NCBI GenBank assembly: GCA_035358815.1
Contig: DAOPQC010000011.1
Span: 69,390-133,389 of the forward strand
Length of the DNA: 64,000 nt
Origin: Thermoanaerobaculales bacterium
Lineage (GTDB): Bacteria > Acidobacteriota > Thermoanaerobaculia > Thermoanaerobaculales > Sulfomarinibacteraceae
Direction: 5' to 3'
Below are positions 25,606 to 34,091 of this stretch, piece after piece (within the stretch, counting starts at the first letter, position 1; the number at the start of each line of letters is the position of its first letter). A model generated the notes under the pieces. That model did not search any database, was not told the origin of the DNA, and worked only from the letters and a program-made list of their open reading frames with translations. Position numbers and translations under genes: made by a program.

Positions 25606-26487
25606 ATGGCAGACGACCCCGTTGCCACGCGAACCTCCGACCGCCTGCAGGTGCTGGCGGCCGCCTTCCTGTTCTCGACCGGAGGCGCCGCCATCAAGGC
25701 CTGCTCCCTGACCGGCTGGCAGGTCGCAGCCATCCGTGCCGGCATCGCTGCCGTGGCACTCCTGCTCCTGCTGCCCGCCACCCGCCGCGGCTGGTCGCTG
25801 CGGCTGCTCCCGGTCGCCGCCGCCTTCTCCGCCACCACGGTCCTGTTCGCGGTCTGCAACAAGCTGACGACCGCCGCCAGCACGATCTTCCTGCAAGCGA
25901 CCGCGCCGCTCTACATCGTGCTCCTCGGACCGTTGCTGCTGCGCGAGCGGATCCGCCGCAGCGACCTCGCCTTCATGGCGGCGCTGGCCGCCGGCATGGT
26001 GCTCTTCTTCGTCGGCGACCAACCTGCCGCCGACACCGCGCCGCAGCCGGTGCTGGGCAACATCCTGGCGGCCGCCGCCGGCCTGTCGTGGGGGCTCACC
26101 ATCATTGGCCTGCGCTGGCTCGGCCGGCACGCGGGGCCCGGCGAGGATCCGTCGGCGGCGGCGGTCGTGGCCGGCAATCTGCTCGCCTGCCTGATCGCGC
26201 TGCCGTTCGCCCTGCCGGTCGCCGCCTTCCGCCCGACCGACTGGCTGCTGGTCATCTTCCTCGGCGTGTTCCAGATCGCCGTCGCCTACGTCTTCCTGAC
26301 CCGCGGCGTGCGCCGGGTCACGGCCCTAGAGGTGTCGCTGCTGCTGCTGCTCGAGCCGGTTCTCAACCCGCTGTGGGCGCTGCTCGTTCACGGCGAGCGG
26401 CCGGGGCCGTGGGCGGCGGTCGGCGGCGCGATCATCATCCTGGCGACCGCGGTCAACACCCTCGCCCAGGGACGGCGCGACGCCTAG
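25606..26487 (+). CDS. EamA/DMT family transporter
   Basis: The 293-aa product has ten hydrophobic segments in two EamA halves (residues about 10-135 and 155-290), the standard inverted-repeat layout of drug/metabolite transporters. Typical segments are NKLTTAASTIFLQATAPLYI and LEVSLLLLLEPVLNPLWALL. The substrate cannot be told. I prefer the ATG at 25606 (MADDPVATR); a TATGAT -10 box at 25588-25593 ends 12 nt before it, so an upstream ATG at 25582 would not be transcribed. There is no Shine-Dalgarno site, suggesting a nearly leaderless mRNA. Its first 90 bp and promoter recur at 23134-23248. Confidence 0.85.
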   Translation: MADDPVATRTSDRLQVLAAAFLFSTGGAAIKACSLTGWQVAAIRAGIAAVALLLLLPATRRGWSLRLLPVAAAFSATTVLFAVCNKLTTAASTIFLQATAPLYIVLLGPLLLRERIRRSDLAFMAALAAGMVLFFVGDQPAADTAPQPVLGNILAAAAGLSWGLTIIGLRWLGRHAGPGEDPSAAAVVAGNLLACLIALPFALPVAAFRPTDWLLVIFLGVFQIAVAYVFLTRGVRRVTALEVSLLLLLEPVLNPLWALLVHGERPGPWAAVGGAIIILATAVNTLAQGRRDA

Positions 26488-26539
26488 TCCCCCTTGAGCC
26501 AGAAGGACTGCGAGCGGATGGGGGCGTGCCCTGCGCGCG

Positions 26540-26935
26540 CTACCGGCGGCCGTGGCTCACGGTGACCACGGTGTGAATGCCGCCGCGCAGGCGGTAGTCG
26601 AGCACCACCTCCATCCAGCGCGGCGCGCAGCAGGCCACCAGGTCGTCGAGGATGCGGTGGGCGGCGTGCTCCTGATAGATGCCGACGCTGCGGAAGCTGG
26701 TCAGGTAGTACTTGAAGGACTTCAGCTCGACGCAGGAGTCGGCCGGCAGGTAGCGGACAGTGAGGGTCCCGAAGTCGGGCAGACCCGAGTACGGGCAGAC
26801 GGCGGTGAACTCGTCGGTCGAGATCTCGACCAGGGCCTCGCGGCCGGCGTACTCGAACGGGAAGGTCTCCAGCACCTCCGGCGTCAGCGCCTCGAGCCCC
26901 ACGAAGGGGAATCGCCGTCCCTCGCCCTCGACCAT
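26540..26935 (-). CDS. queF: NADPH-dependent 7-cyano-7-deazaguanine reductase
   Basis: QueF reduces preQ0 to preQ1 for queuosine in tRNA. The 131-aa protein is the short unimodular type. The catalytic Cys47 and Asp54 lie in FTAVCPYSGLPDFG, the substrate-binding ELKSFKYYLTSFRS follows, and the HxxH-type EHAAHRILDD stretch is present. No other queuosine gene is nearby. An extended -10 (TGC-TACCAT, -10 at 26944-26949) ends 8 nt before the ATG and no ribosome site is present, so translation is probably from a leaderless message. Confidence 0.93.
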   Translation of the reverse strand: MVEGEGRRFPFVGLEALTPEVLETFPFEYAGREALVEISTDEFTAVCPYSGLPDFGTLTVRYLPADSCVELKSFKYYLTSFRSVGIYQEHAAHRILDDLVACCAPRWMEVVLDYRLRGGIHTVVTVSHGRR

Positions 26936-26969
26936 GCGCCAGGATGGTAGCAGACGCGGCCGCCGCCGC

Positions 26970-27476
26970 TCACGCCGAGGCGGAGCGGAACTCGCCCGCC
27001 CGCCGGTCCTTCACCACCCCGGGGAAGCTGAGGATCCGGTTGTGGATGACCGCGTAGACGCCCGCCGGGAGGAGGCGCGCCGCCATCAACGCCTCGGTCA
27101 CGTTCTGCTGGGCGTCGGAGTCGCGGAACTCGTACGGCCGCATCGCGCCGGTCAGGATGACCGGGATCGCCAGCGCATCGAGCCCGGCGTGCAGGTGGTC
27201 GCCGGTCTTGCCCAGGGTGTCGGTGCCGTGGACCACGATCACCGCATCCGAGGTGGGCAGCGCGTCCCGGACCGCCTCCAGGATCCGGCCTCGGTCCTCC
27301 TCGGTCATGTCGAGGGAGTCCTTGCGCATCACCGACACGTGCCGGATGAAGAGGTCCGGCAGCCGCAGCGAGGCCAGGATCTCGTCGAGGTTGGTGCCCT
27401 CGATCTCGAGGTTGCCGCCGTACTCGTCGTAGGTCTTGTCGATGGTCCCGCCGGTGGTCAGGATCGTGATCTTCAC
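26970..27476 (-). CDS. Single-domain asparaginase-like protein
   Basis: The product (168 aa) corresponds to only the N-terminal domain of type I/II L-asparaginase (normally ~330 aa). It retains the first catalytic Thr in TILTTGGTIDKTYDEYGG and the second in VIVVHGTDTLGKTGD, plus PVILTGAMRPYEFRDSDAQQNVTEAL. It ends naturally at AGEFRSASA, and one-domain asparaginase-like proteins of this size exist as a family. Asparagine hydrolysis is plausible but unproven. I choose the GTG at 27476 (GGGAG 8 nt upstream); an ATG at 27491 is the alternative. Confidence 0.7.
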   Translation of the reverse strand: MKITILTTGGTIDKTYDEYGGNLEIEGTNLDEILASLRLPDLFIRHVSVMRKDSLDMTEEDRGRILEAVRDALPTSDAVIVVHGTDTLGKTGDHLHAGLDALAIPVILTGAMRPYEFRDSDAQQNVTEALMAARLLPAGVYAVIHNRILSFPGVVKDRRAGEFRSASA

Positions 27477-27531
27477 GCGTCGCACTCCCATCTCCGAGGG
27501 TCATCAGCGCCCGGGCAACGGCGGGCCCCGG

Positions 27532-28488
27532 TCAGAACAGCCCGACGCCCCACAGGTCGTGCAGGTGGAGGACTCCCTCGACCCTGCCGTCCGGGCCGCA
27601 CACCATCAACGACGTGATCCGCCGCTCCTCGAGCAGCCGCAGCGCGGCCGACGCGAGCTCGCCGGCACCGATGGCCACGCCGCCCGGGTGCATCACCTCG
27701 GCCGCCGCGTGGTCGAGCGGGGCCGTATCGCGCTCCATCAGCCGCCGCAGGTCGCCGTCGGTGATCACCCCGAGCAGCCGGCCGTCGCCGTCCTGCACCG
27801 TGGCGACGCCGAGGCCCTTGCGGCTCATCTCGTAGATCACGTCCTTCATCGGGGTATCAGGCGCCACCCGCGGGACGTCCGCGCCGTGGTGCATCAGGTC
27901 GCCCACCTTGAGGAAGCGCTTGCCGAGCTTGCCGCCCGGATGCAGCAGCGCGAAGTCCTCCTCGCGAAACCCCTTGCGCACCGACACTGCCATCGCCAGC
28001 GCGTCGCCGAGGGCCAGGCTGGCGGTGGTCGACGCGGTCGGCGCCAGGTTGAGCGGGCAGGCCTCGCGGCGCACGCCGAGGTCGAGGTGCAGGTCGGCCG
28101 CCTGGGCGAGCGGCGAGTCCGGGTACGAGGTGAAGGCGATCAGCGGGATGGCCTGTCGCTTGAGGAACTCGACCAAGCGCAGGATCTCCTCGGTGGTCCC
28201 GGAGTGCGAGATCGCGACCACCAGGTCGCCCGCGACCACCATCCCGAGGTCGCCGTGAATGGCGTCCGCCGGGTGCAGGTGGAGCGCCGGCGTGCCCGTC
28301 GAGCGCATGGTGGCCGCCAGCTTGTGGCAGATGATCCCCGACTTGCCCATGCCCGTCCACACCACCCGGCCGGTGCAGGCGACGACCATGTTGACCGCCC
28401 GCTCGAAGTCCTCACCGATCAGGTCGGCCAGCCGGCGAATGGCCTCGGCCTCGGTCTCCAGGACCTGGCGGGCGACAGTCAACGTCAC
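27532..28488 (-). CDS. kdsD: D-arabinose-5-phosphate isomerase (KdsD/KpsF)
   Basis: This enzyme converts ribulose-5-P to arabinose-5-P, the first step to KDO. An N-terminal SIS domain (residues 30-180) has TGMGKSGIICHKLAATMRST and AISHSGTTEEIL; two CBS domains follow (residues about 205-315), with the link LLHPGGKLGKRFLKVGDLMH. The 318-aa length is standard. It starts with a GTG that overlaps the kdsA stop (GTGA), so both are translationally coupled and their products act in consecutive steps. Confidence 0.93.
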   Translation of the reverse strand: MTLTVARQVLETEAEAIRRLADLIGEDFERAVNMVVACTGRVVWTGMGKSGIICHKLAATMRSTGTPALHLHPADAIHGDLGMVVAGDLVVAISHSGTTEEILRLVEFLKRQAIPLIAFTSYPDSPLAQAADLHLDLGVRREACPLNLAPTASTTASLALGDALAMAVSVRKGFREEDFALLHPGGKLGKRFLKVGDLMHHGADVPRVAPDTPMKDVIYEMSRKGLGVATVQDGDGRLLGVITDGDLRRLMERDTAPLDHAAAEVMHPGGVAIGAGELASAALRLLEERRITSLMVCGPDGRVEGVLHLHDLWGVGLF

Positions 28489-29318
28489 GGCGCCGCCCCC
28501 CGGACCGCGGCCGTCACGGCCTCGAGCTGTTCAACCAGCGTGTCGAACTCCTCCAGCGAGAGCTGGGTGGAGGCGTCGGACAGGGCGTCGTGCGGGCTCG
28601 GGTGGACCTCGATGAAGAAACCGTCGACCCCGGCCGCGGCCGCCGCCCTCGCGAGCTGGGGGTGGAACTCCCGCGTGCCGCCGGTCGTGAGCCCGAGGCC
28701 GCCCGGAAGCTGCAGCGAGTGGGTGACGTCGAACACCACCGGTGCGAAGCGGCGGATCATCGGGAAGGCGCGCATGTCGACGACCAGGTTGTGGTAGCCG
28801 AAGCTGGTGCCGCGCTCGGTGACCGTCACCCGCTCGTTGCCGGTGGAGCGGACCTTGTCGACCGCGTTGGCCATGTCGTCGGGGGCCATGAACTGGCCCT
28901 TCTTGATGTTCACCGCGGCGCCGCTGCCGCCGCACGCCAGCAGCAGGTCGGTCTGCCGGCACAGGAAGGCCGGGACCTGGAGGACGTCGGCCACTGCCGC
29001 CGCCCGGTCGGCCTGCCCGGGCTCGTGGACGTCGGTGAGCACCGGCAGCCCGGTCTCCTCCTTGACCCGCCGCAGGATGGCGAGGCCTTCGTCGATCCCG
29101 GGGCCCCGGAACGAGGTCAGCGAGGACCGGTTGGCCTTGTCGAACGACGCCTTGAAGAGCAGGGGAAGAGCGCGGTGGGCCGCGATCGCGGCGAGCCGGC
29201 TCGCGAGCTCGACGGTAGCCGCCTCGGACTCGATAACGCACGGCCCGGCGATGTAGACGGGACGGCTACCGCCCCCGATCGGGATGCCGGGCGCGATCTG
29301 GAAAGGTGCTGCAACCAT
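28485..29318 (-). CDS. kdsA: 3-deoxy-8-phosphooctulonate synthase (KDO-8-P synthase)
   Basis: KdsA condenses phosphoenolpyruvate with arabinose-5-P. Diagnostic stretches are YIAGPCVIESE, FKASFDKANRSSLTSFRGPG, TDVHEPGQ, NIKKGQFMAP and FDVTHSLQLPGG. The GPCxIES Cys is present, hinting at the metal-dependent class, though sequence alone does not settle this. 277 aa is typical. A TACACT -10 box at 29326-29331 ends 7 nt before the ATG, again suggesting a leaderless mRNA. Confidence 0.95.
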   Translation of the reverse strand: MVAAPFQIAPGIPIGGGSRPVYIAGPCVIESEAATVELASRLAAIAAHRALPLLFKASFDKANRSSLTSFRGPGIDEGLAILRRVKEETGLPVLTDVHEPGQADRAAAVADVLQVPAFLCRQTDLLLACGGSGAAVNIKKGQFMAPDDMANAVDKVRSTGNERVTVTERGTSFGYHNLVVDMRAFPMIRRFAPVVFDVTHSLQLPGGLGLTTGGTREFHPQLARAAAAAGVDGFFIEVHPSPHDALSDASTQLSLEEFDTLVEQLEAVTAAVRGAAP

Positions 29319-29359
29319 CGCGGCAAGTGTAGCGCATGGCAGGCCGCGAGGACGCGGCC

Positions 29360-29619
29360 AGGGGCCGGGATCTGGGGGCTAGGGTCCAGCCCCTCCCACC
29401 CGCTTCCGCTTCCGCGCCCCCGCCCGCTCGTTCGCTCCGTCGTCGAGAACGCTCCGCGCCGATTCTCTGGAGGCGCTCCCCAAGGTGACTCGCGGCCGGC
29501 GGTCGCGGTGACCAGCCGTCACCAGCGGGTGGCCGTAGGCCGCAAGCTACTGCGGCCACGGGAACGGGAGCGGGAACGGGAGTTGAGCTGTCCCCCAGCT
29601 CCCAGATCCTATCCCCTGG
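29360..29619. repeat. Foldback intergenic element (kdsA-pyrG gap)
   Basis: Left end CCAGGGGCCGGGATCTGGGG (degenerate); left arm of CGCTTCC hexamers (29400-29420). A core from about 29440 to 29485 (GCTCCGCGCCGATTCTCTGG) is shared with 40130-40185. The right arm is CGGGAACGGGAGCGGGAACG (29560-29580) and the right end AGATCCTATCCCCTGG (29604-29619). It occupies almost the whole 315-bp gap; I see no gene in it. Confidence 0.75.
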
Positions 29620-29633
29620 GTGGCGGGGGCGCC

Positions 29634-31313
29634 TCACGCCTGGACCGCGGGCTCCTCCACGGCCGGCGCCTTCGCGACGGTCCCCGCCGGCTCCGCGGCC
29701 TCCCCGCCCACCCTCTGCTTGCGGTACTCGATGGCGGCCGCGATGAACGACTTGAAGATCGGGTGCGGTCGGTACGGCCGCGACTTGAACTCGGGGTGGA
29801 ACTGGCAGGCCAGGAACCACGGGTGGCCGGGCAGCTCCACGACCTCGACGAACATCCGGTCGGGCGACTTGCCGCTCACCATCAGGCCCTTCTCCTCGAA
29901 CAGCGGGACGTACTCGGGGTTGACCTCGTAGCGGTGGCGGTGCCGCTCCCAGACCTCGTCGGCGGCGTAGGTCTTCCAGGCCAGCGAGCCCGGCTTGAGC
30001 CGGCACGGGTACTTGCCGAGCCGCATCGTGCCGCCCATCTGGTCCACTCCGACCAGCTCGCGCATCTTGTAGATGACCTTGTAGGGCGGCTGGGCCACGA
30101 ACTCGGTCGAGTGGGCGCCGGCGAGCCCGCACACGTTGCGGGCGAACTCGATCATCGCGGTCTGCAGGCCGAGGCAGATGCCGAAGTAGGGGATCCTGCG
30201 GCCGCGCGCGAACTCGATCGCCCGGATCATCCCCTCGATCCCGCGCTTGCCGAAGCCTCCCGGCACCAGGATCGCGTCGACCTCGAACAGCTGCTCCGGG
30301 TAGCCGGAGCCCTCGAGCGACTCGGAGTCGATGAACATCAGGTTGACCTTGACGCCGTTGGCGAGGCCGCCGTGGCCGAGGGCCTCGTTGAGCGACTTGT
30401 AGGAGTCGGCGAGGTCGACGTACTTGCCGACGATCCCGATCGACACCTCGTCCTTCGCGGTGCGGATCGCGTCCACGACCTCGCGCCAGCGGGCGAGGTC
30501 CTTGTTGCCCCGGGGAAGGCCGAGCATCTCGAGCACGATCTCGTCGAGCCCCTCGGCCGCGAGCTTCAGCGGCACCTCGTAGATGGTGTCGACGTCCTGC
30601 GCCGGGATCACCGCCCGCGACTCGACGTTGCAGAAGAGCGCGATCTTGTCGCGCAGGTCGGAGGGCAGCGGCCGGTCGACCCGGGCCAGCAGGATGTCGG
30701 GCTGGATCCCGATCTGCAGCAGCTCCTTCACCGAGTGCTGGGTCGGCTTGGTCTTGAGCTCGTCCGAGCCCTTGATGTACGGCACCAGGGTGAGGTGGAT
30801 GTTGAGCACGTTGCCGCGGCCGAGGTCGGACCGGAACTGGCGGATCGCCTCGAGGAACGGCAGCGACTCGATGTCGCCCACGGTGCCGCCGATCTCGACG
30901 ATCACGAAGTCGACGTCGCCGCCCACCGCCCGGATGTTGGCCTTGATCTCGTCGGTGATGTGCGGGATCACCTGCACGGTCTTGCCGAGGTAGTCGCCGC
31001 GGCGCTCCTTCTCGATCACCGATGCATAGATCTTGCCGGTCGTGAAGTTGTTCTTCTTGGACATCGAGACGCTCGTGAAGCGCTCGTAGTGGCCGAGGTC
31101 GAGGTCGGTCTCGGCGCCGTCGTCGGTGACGAAGACCTCGCCGTGCTGGAAGGGCGACATGGTCCCGGGATCGACGTTGACGTAGGGGTCGATCTTCAAC
31201 ATGGTGACGGTGTAGCCGTGGGCCTCCATCAGGGAGGCCAGCGACGCAGCCGAGATGCCCTTGCCGAGGCCGGACACCACGCCGCCGGTGACGAAGACGT
31301 ACTTCGTTGCCAT
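29634..31313 (-). CDS. pyrG: CTP synthase
   Basis: PyrG makes CTP from UTP, ATP and glutamine. The N-terminal synthase domain begins KYVFVTGGVVSGLGKGISAA, with KIDPYVNVDPGTMSPFQHGE. The C-terminal class I glutaminase has the nucleophile Cys in YFGICLGLQTAM and the His-Glu pair in CQFHPEFKS. Length is 559 aa with a short Ala/Pro tail. GGGAGGGG precedes the ATG. It follows kdsB by 15 bp; CTP is the co-substrate of KdsB, so the pairing is functional. It also links to the pyr genes at 17.8-20.6 kb. Confidence 0.97.
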   Translation of the reverse strand: MATKYVFVTGGVVSGLGKGISAASLASLMEAHGYTVTMLKIDPYVNVDPGTMSPFQHGEVFVTDDGAETDLDLGHYERFTSVSMSKKNNFTTGKIYASVIEKERRGDYLGKTVQVIPHITDEIKANIRAVGGDVDFVIVEIGGTVGDIESLPFLEAIRQFRSDLGRGNVLNIHLTLVPYIKGSDELKTKPTQHSVKELLQIGIQPDILLARVDRPLPSDLRDKIALFCNVESRAVIPAQDVDTIYEVPLKLAAEGLDEIVLEMLGLPRGNKDLARWREVVDAIRTAKDEVSIGIVGKYVDLADSYKSLNEALGHGGLANGVKVNLMFIDSESLEGSGYPEQLFEVDAILVPGGFGKRGIEGMIRAIEFARGRRIPYFGICLGLQTAMIEFARNVCGLAGAHSTEFVAQPPYKVIYKMRELVGVDQMGGTMRLGKYPCRLKPGSLAWKTYAADEVWERHRHRYEVNPEYVPLFEEKGLMVSGKSPDRMFVEVVELPGHPWFLACQFHPEFKSRPYRPHPIFKSFIAAAIEYRKQRVGGEAAEPAGTVAKAPAVEEPAVQA

Positions 31314-31328
31314 GCCTGTCGCCCCTCC

Positions 31329-32078
31329 CTACGGTTGGCGAGACGAGAGAACGCGCTCGAGCTCGGCGAGGTCCTCCGGGGTGTCCACCCCGAACGCCGG
31401 CCGCGGCGCGTCCAGGACCAGGATCTCCATCCCGTTCTCGAGGGCGCGCAGCTGCTCCAGCCCCTCCGCCCGCTCCAGCGGCGACGGCGGCAGCTCCACG
31501 AACGACGCCAGCGCGCCGCGGCGGAAGCCGTAGATCCCGAGGTGAAGCCGCCACAGCCGCGCCGCCGCCTCCAGGTCACGCGGGTACGGCAGCGGCGAGC
31601 GCGAGAAGCAGAGCGCCCGCCCGGTCACGGTGCGCACCACCTTGACCGCGTTCGGGTCCGAGACCCGCCCCGCGTCGAGCGGCCGGCACAGGGTCGCGAT
31701 CCCGACCTTCGGCGCCGCCACCATCCCGGCCACCAGGGCATCGATGTTGTCGGCGGCGATCAGCGGCTCATCGCCCTGGACGTTGACCACGATCTCCCAC
31801 CCCTGCCGGCCCAGCACCGCTTGCGCCACCCGATCCGTGCCGGACGCGCACGCGCCGGTCATCACGACCTCCGCGCCCGCGGCTGCGGCGGCTGCCCCGA
31901 CCCGCTCGTCGTCGGTCGCCACGATCACCGCGTCGATCGAACGCGCCTCGGCCGCCCGCCGGACCACGTGCACGATCATCGGCTCGCCCGCCAGCAGGGC
32001 CAGCGGCTTGCCGGGGAACCGCGTCGATCCCCAGCGTGCGGGGATCGCCGCGATCACGAGTCGGTCGCCGTGTGCCAT
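31329..32078 (-). CDS. kdsB: 3-deoxy-manno-octulosonate cytidylyltransferase
   Basis: KdsB activates KDO as CMP-KDO for lipid A core assembly. The nucleotide-binding N-terminus IPARWGSTRFPGKPLALLAG, VNVQGDEPLI and SRSPLPYPRD are all family signatures. 249 aa. It is first in the transcript kdsB-pyrG. The promoter at 32090-32118 puts the transcript start about 5 nt before the ATG. Confidence 0.95.
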   Translation of the reverse strand: MAHGDRLVIAAIPARWGSTRFPGKPLALLAGEPMIVHVVRRAAEARSIDAVIVATDDERVGAAAAAAGAEVVMTGACASGTDRVAQAVLGRQGWEIVVNVQGDEPLIAADNIDALVAGMVAAPKVGIATLCRPLDAGRVSDPNAVKVVRTVTGRALCFSRSPLPYPRDLEAAARLWRLHLGIYGFRRGALASFVELPPSPLERAEGLEQLRALENGMEILVLDAPRPAFGVDTPEDLAELERVLSSRQP

Positions 32079-32089
32079 CCTGTAGGTCG

Positions 32090-32118
32090 ATGCTAGGGAC
32101 GCCGGGATCCGATGTCAA
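32090..32118 (-). promoter_or_regulatory. Promoter of kdsB-pyrG
   Basis: Minus strand: TTGACA (32113-32118), a 17-nt spacer, TAGCAT (32090-32095). The -10 ends 11 nt before the kdsB ATG and there is no ribosome site, so the leader is a few nt at most. Confidence 0.8.
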
Positions 32119-32319
32119 GGTCACGGACTGAATTCCTACAATTGTTTGATTGCTTTCCTGTTTCTTGACCTTCGGCCTAGATCAAGCTCCTGAATCTGGT
32201 CGTTGTCATCTCCGCCAGCCGCACGGCCCAACAACGGCCTGTTGAGGCGACTCTATCCTCATGATCGCCGCCCCGCCGCGCCGCGCGGCCACGCATGCCG
32301 GTTGATTCCGAGCTCGAGG

Positions 32320-32330
32320 TTTGTTACAAA
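32320..32330 (+). promoter_or_regulatory. Palindromic operator candidate at the TetR promoter
   Basis: TTTGT-T-ACAAA is a perfect inverted repeat, followed immediately by CGATCG. It lies 7 nt before the TetR ATG and overlaps a TTACAA -10 candidate. Autorepression by the TetR protein is the simple inference. Confidence 0.5.
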
Positions 32331-32337
32331 CGATCGT

Positions 32338-32943
32338 ATGAATCTGACGACACGAGCTAGGCTGATCGAGGCGGCCTCGACCCTCTTCGCCGAACGTGGG
32401 TATGGCGGCGCCTCGGTGCGCGACATCTGCGACCTCGCCCGGGTCAACCCCGGGGCGGTGTCCTACCACTTTGGCGGCAAGCGCCAGCTCTACCGGACCG
32501 CGCTCCGCCAGGCCGCCCAGCGCCTCGCACGGGTGGAGGCGCCGCCTGCGAGCGCCGATGTCCAACTGCCGCACCCGCCCGACCTGACGGCTGTGGTGCG
32601 CAGGACGTTCCACCGACTCGGCGAGGACCCGGTGGCGACGCGGCTGCTGCTGCGCGACCTCGCCGAGGGCGGCAGCCTGGCCGTGGAGGCCCTCGAGCCG
32701 ACCCTGCGCGGCGCCCTCGACGGCCTGCGGGCCGCCACCGGCCACACCGACGACCCGCGCGCCTCGGCCGAGGTGCGGGTGCTGTTCCTCGAGCTCGCCG
32801 CCCCGGTGTTCCTGCTCGCCGCGGCGTGGCCCGCGATCGCGCGCACGCTCGAGCTGGCCGACGTCGAGCGCGAGGAGCTGCTCGACGACCTGACCCGCCG
32901 CACCCTCGGCAGGACGGGCTACGCCACCTCCTCGACGGCGTGA
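32338..32943 (+). CDS. TetR/AcrR family transcriptional regulator
   Basis: The 201-aa protein has the N-terminal helix-turn-helix of the family: LIEAASTLFAERGYGGASVRD, then ARVNPGAVSYHFGGKRQLYR (residues about 8-58). The C-terminal ligand domain is Ala/Leu-rich and of the CerR/AefR-like C-terminal type (VRVLFLELAAPVFLLAAAWP). The start at 32338 is preceded by a palindrome rather than a ribosome site. It converges on the next gene with a 25-bp overlap of their 3' ends; divergent kdsB lies 260 bp upstream. The ligand is unknown. Confidence 0.88.
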   Translation: MNLTTRARLIEAASTLFAERGYGGASVRDICDLARVNPGAVSYHFGGKRQLYRTALRQAAQRLARVEAPPASADVQLPHPPDLTAVVRRTFHRLGEDPVATRLLLRDLAEGGSLAVEALEPTLRGALDGLRAATGHTDDPRASAEVRVLFLELAAPVFLLAAAWPAIARTLELADVEREELLDDLTRRTLGRTGYATSSTA

Positions 32944-34058
32944 GTGAGCACCACGCCGCGCGCGGCGAGGTAGCTGATGATCGAGTCGAAGCAGGCCTGG
33001 TTCCTGCCCAGGTCCTCCGGCGGCACCACCCCCGGTTGGCGATGGAGCCCGCTCGCGAGGGCGTTGACCGCGGCGGTGCAGGTGTAGCCGGTGGTCCGGG
33101 CCATCGACGACACGCCGCGCTCGCGATCGTAGCGGTCGACGAGGTCCCAGCGGTGGCGGACCGCCGCGCCCGCCACGGTGCCCTCGACCTCGACCCGCAT
33201 CACGGTGATGTCCTCCTCCCCTTCCGACGGCTGCCAGGCGTCCGCGAGCAGCCGCGCGGTGACGTCGAGGGGACGCACCCGCACGCCGGCGACCTCGAGC
33301 GGCCGCTCGGCGAAGAAGCCGCTGTCCCGGAGCATGCGCATCATCTCGGCGTGGCCGGGGTAGCGCATGGTCTTCTCCTTCATCGTCGGCACCGTGCTCG
33401 TCCGCAGCAGCGTCCGCAGGCCGTCGGTGTTGAAGGCCTCTAGCGTCCCGACGGCCGGCAGGTCGAGCAGCTCGAGCTCGGACAGCGCCGGCCGCGACAC
33501 GACGTGCCCGTTGACCACCAGCCGCGCCGGCCGGGTGTACTCGGCGATGACGTCGATCGGCGAGAACACCGACCGGTACTCGTACGGCCAGTGGCGCACG
33601 ACCGGCAGCCCGCCCACCCAGCACGAGAAGCTCTCGACCTCGTCCCAGGTCGCCTCGCAGTGTCCGAGGATCATGTTGGAGAGCCCGGGAGCGACGCCGC
33701 AGTCGACGACCGCGACCACGCCCCGACGCGTCGCCACCTTGTTGAGCTCGAATGGGTCCTGCTCGAAGAACGAGATGTCGACGGTGTTGACGCCGGCCTC
33801 GATGACCGACCGCAGGGTCGCGTAGCCCATCGGCCCCGGCACCGCGCCGACCGCGAGGTCGTGCCCGTCCACCGTCGCGGCGACCACCTCGGGCCGCGAG
33901 AGGTCGGCCTCGACCACCCGCACTCCGGCCGCCCCGGACAGCCGCCCGAGCGCGTCCGGCGAGGAGTCCGCCACCGTCACCTCCCATCCCTGATGCTCCG
34001 CGAGGTCCCTCGCGATGGCGTTCCCGACCCGACCCGCACCGAGCACGACGATCCTCAT
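32919..34058 (-). CDS. Saccharopine dehydrogenase-family oxidoreductase
   Basis: The N-terminal Rossmann fold has VVLGAGRVGNAIARDLAEH, and VDCGVAPGLSNMILGH is characteristic of Lys9-type saccharopine reductases. 379 aa with both the NAD(P) and the catalytic/dimerisation domains (residues about 125-345). GGGAGG precedes the ATG. Saccharopine pathway enzymes act in lysine metabolism, but bacterial members often have other or unknown roles (carboxynorspermidine synthase is one relative); no partner gene is adjacent to decide. Confidence 0.82.
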   Translation of the reverse strand: MRIVVLGAGRVGNAIARDLAEHQGWEVTVADSSPDALGRLSGAAGVRVVEADLSRPEVVAATVDGHDLAVGAVPGPMGYATLRSVIEAGVNTVDISFFEQDPFELNKVATRRGVVAVVDCGVAPGLSNMILGHCEATWDEVESFSCWVGGLPVVRHWPYEYRSVFSPIDVIAEYTRPARLVVNGHVVSRPALSELELLDLPAVGTLEAFNTDGLRTLLRTSTVPTMKEKTMRYPGHAEMMRMLRDSGFFAERPLEVAGVRVRPLDVTARLLADAWQPSEGEEDITVMRVEVEGTVAGAAVRHRWDLVDRYDRERGVSSMARTTGYTCTAAVNALASGLHRQPGVVPPEDLGRNQACFDSIISYLAARGVVLTHAVEEVA

Positions 34059-34091
34059 GAGCGCCTCCCGTCCCGACGAGCGCGCGCCAGC

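Noticed and set aside
28590..32096. A plus-strand frame of 1168 codons over kdsA, pyrG and kdsB
   Set aside because: It is antisense to three clear genes and shows no recognisable domain.
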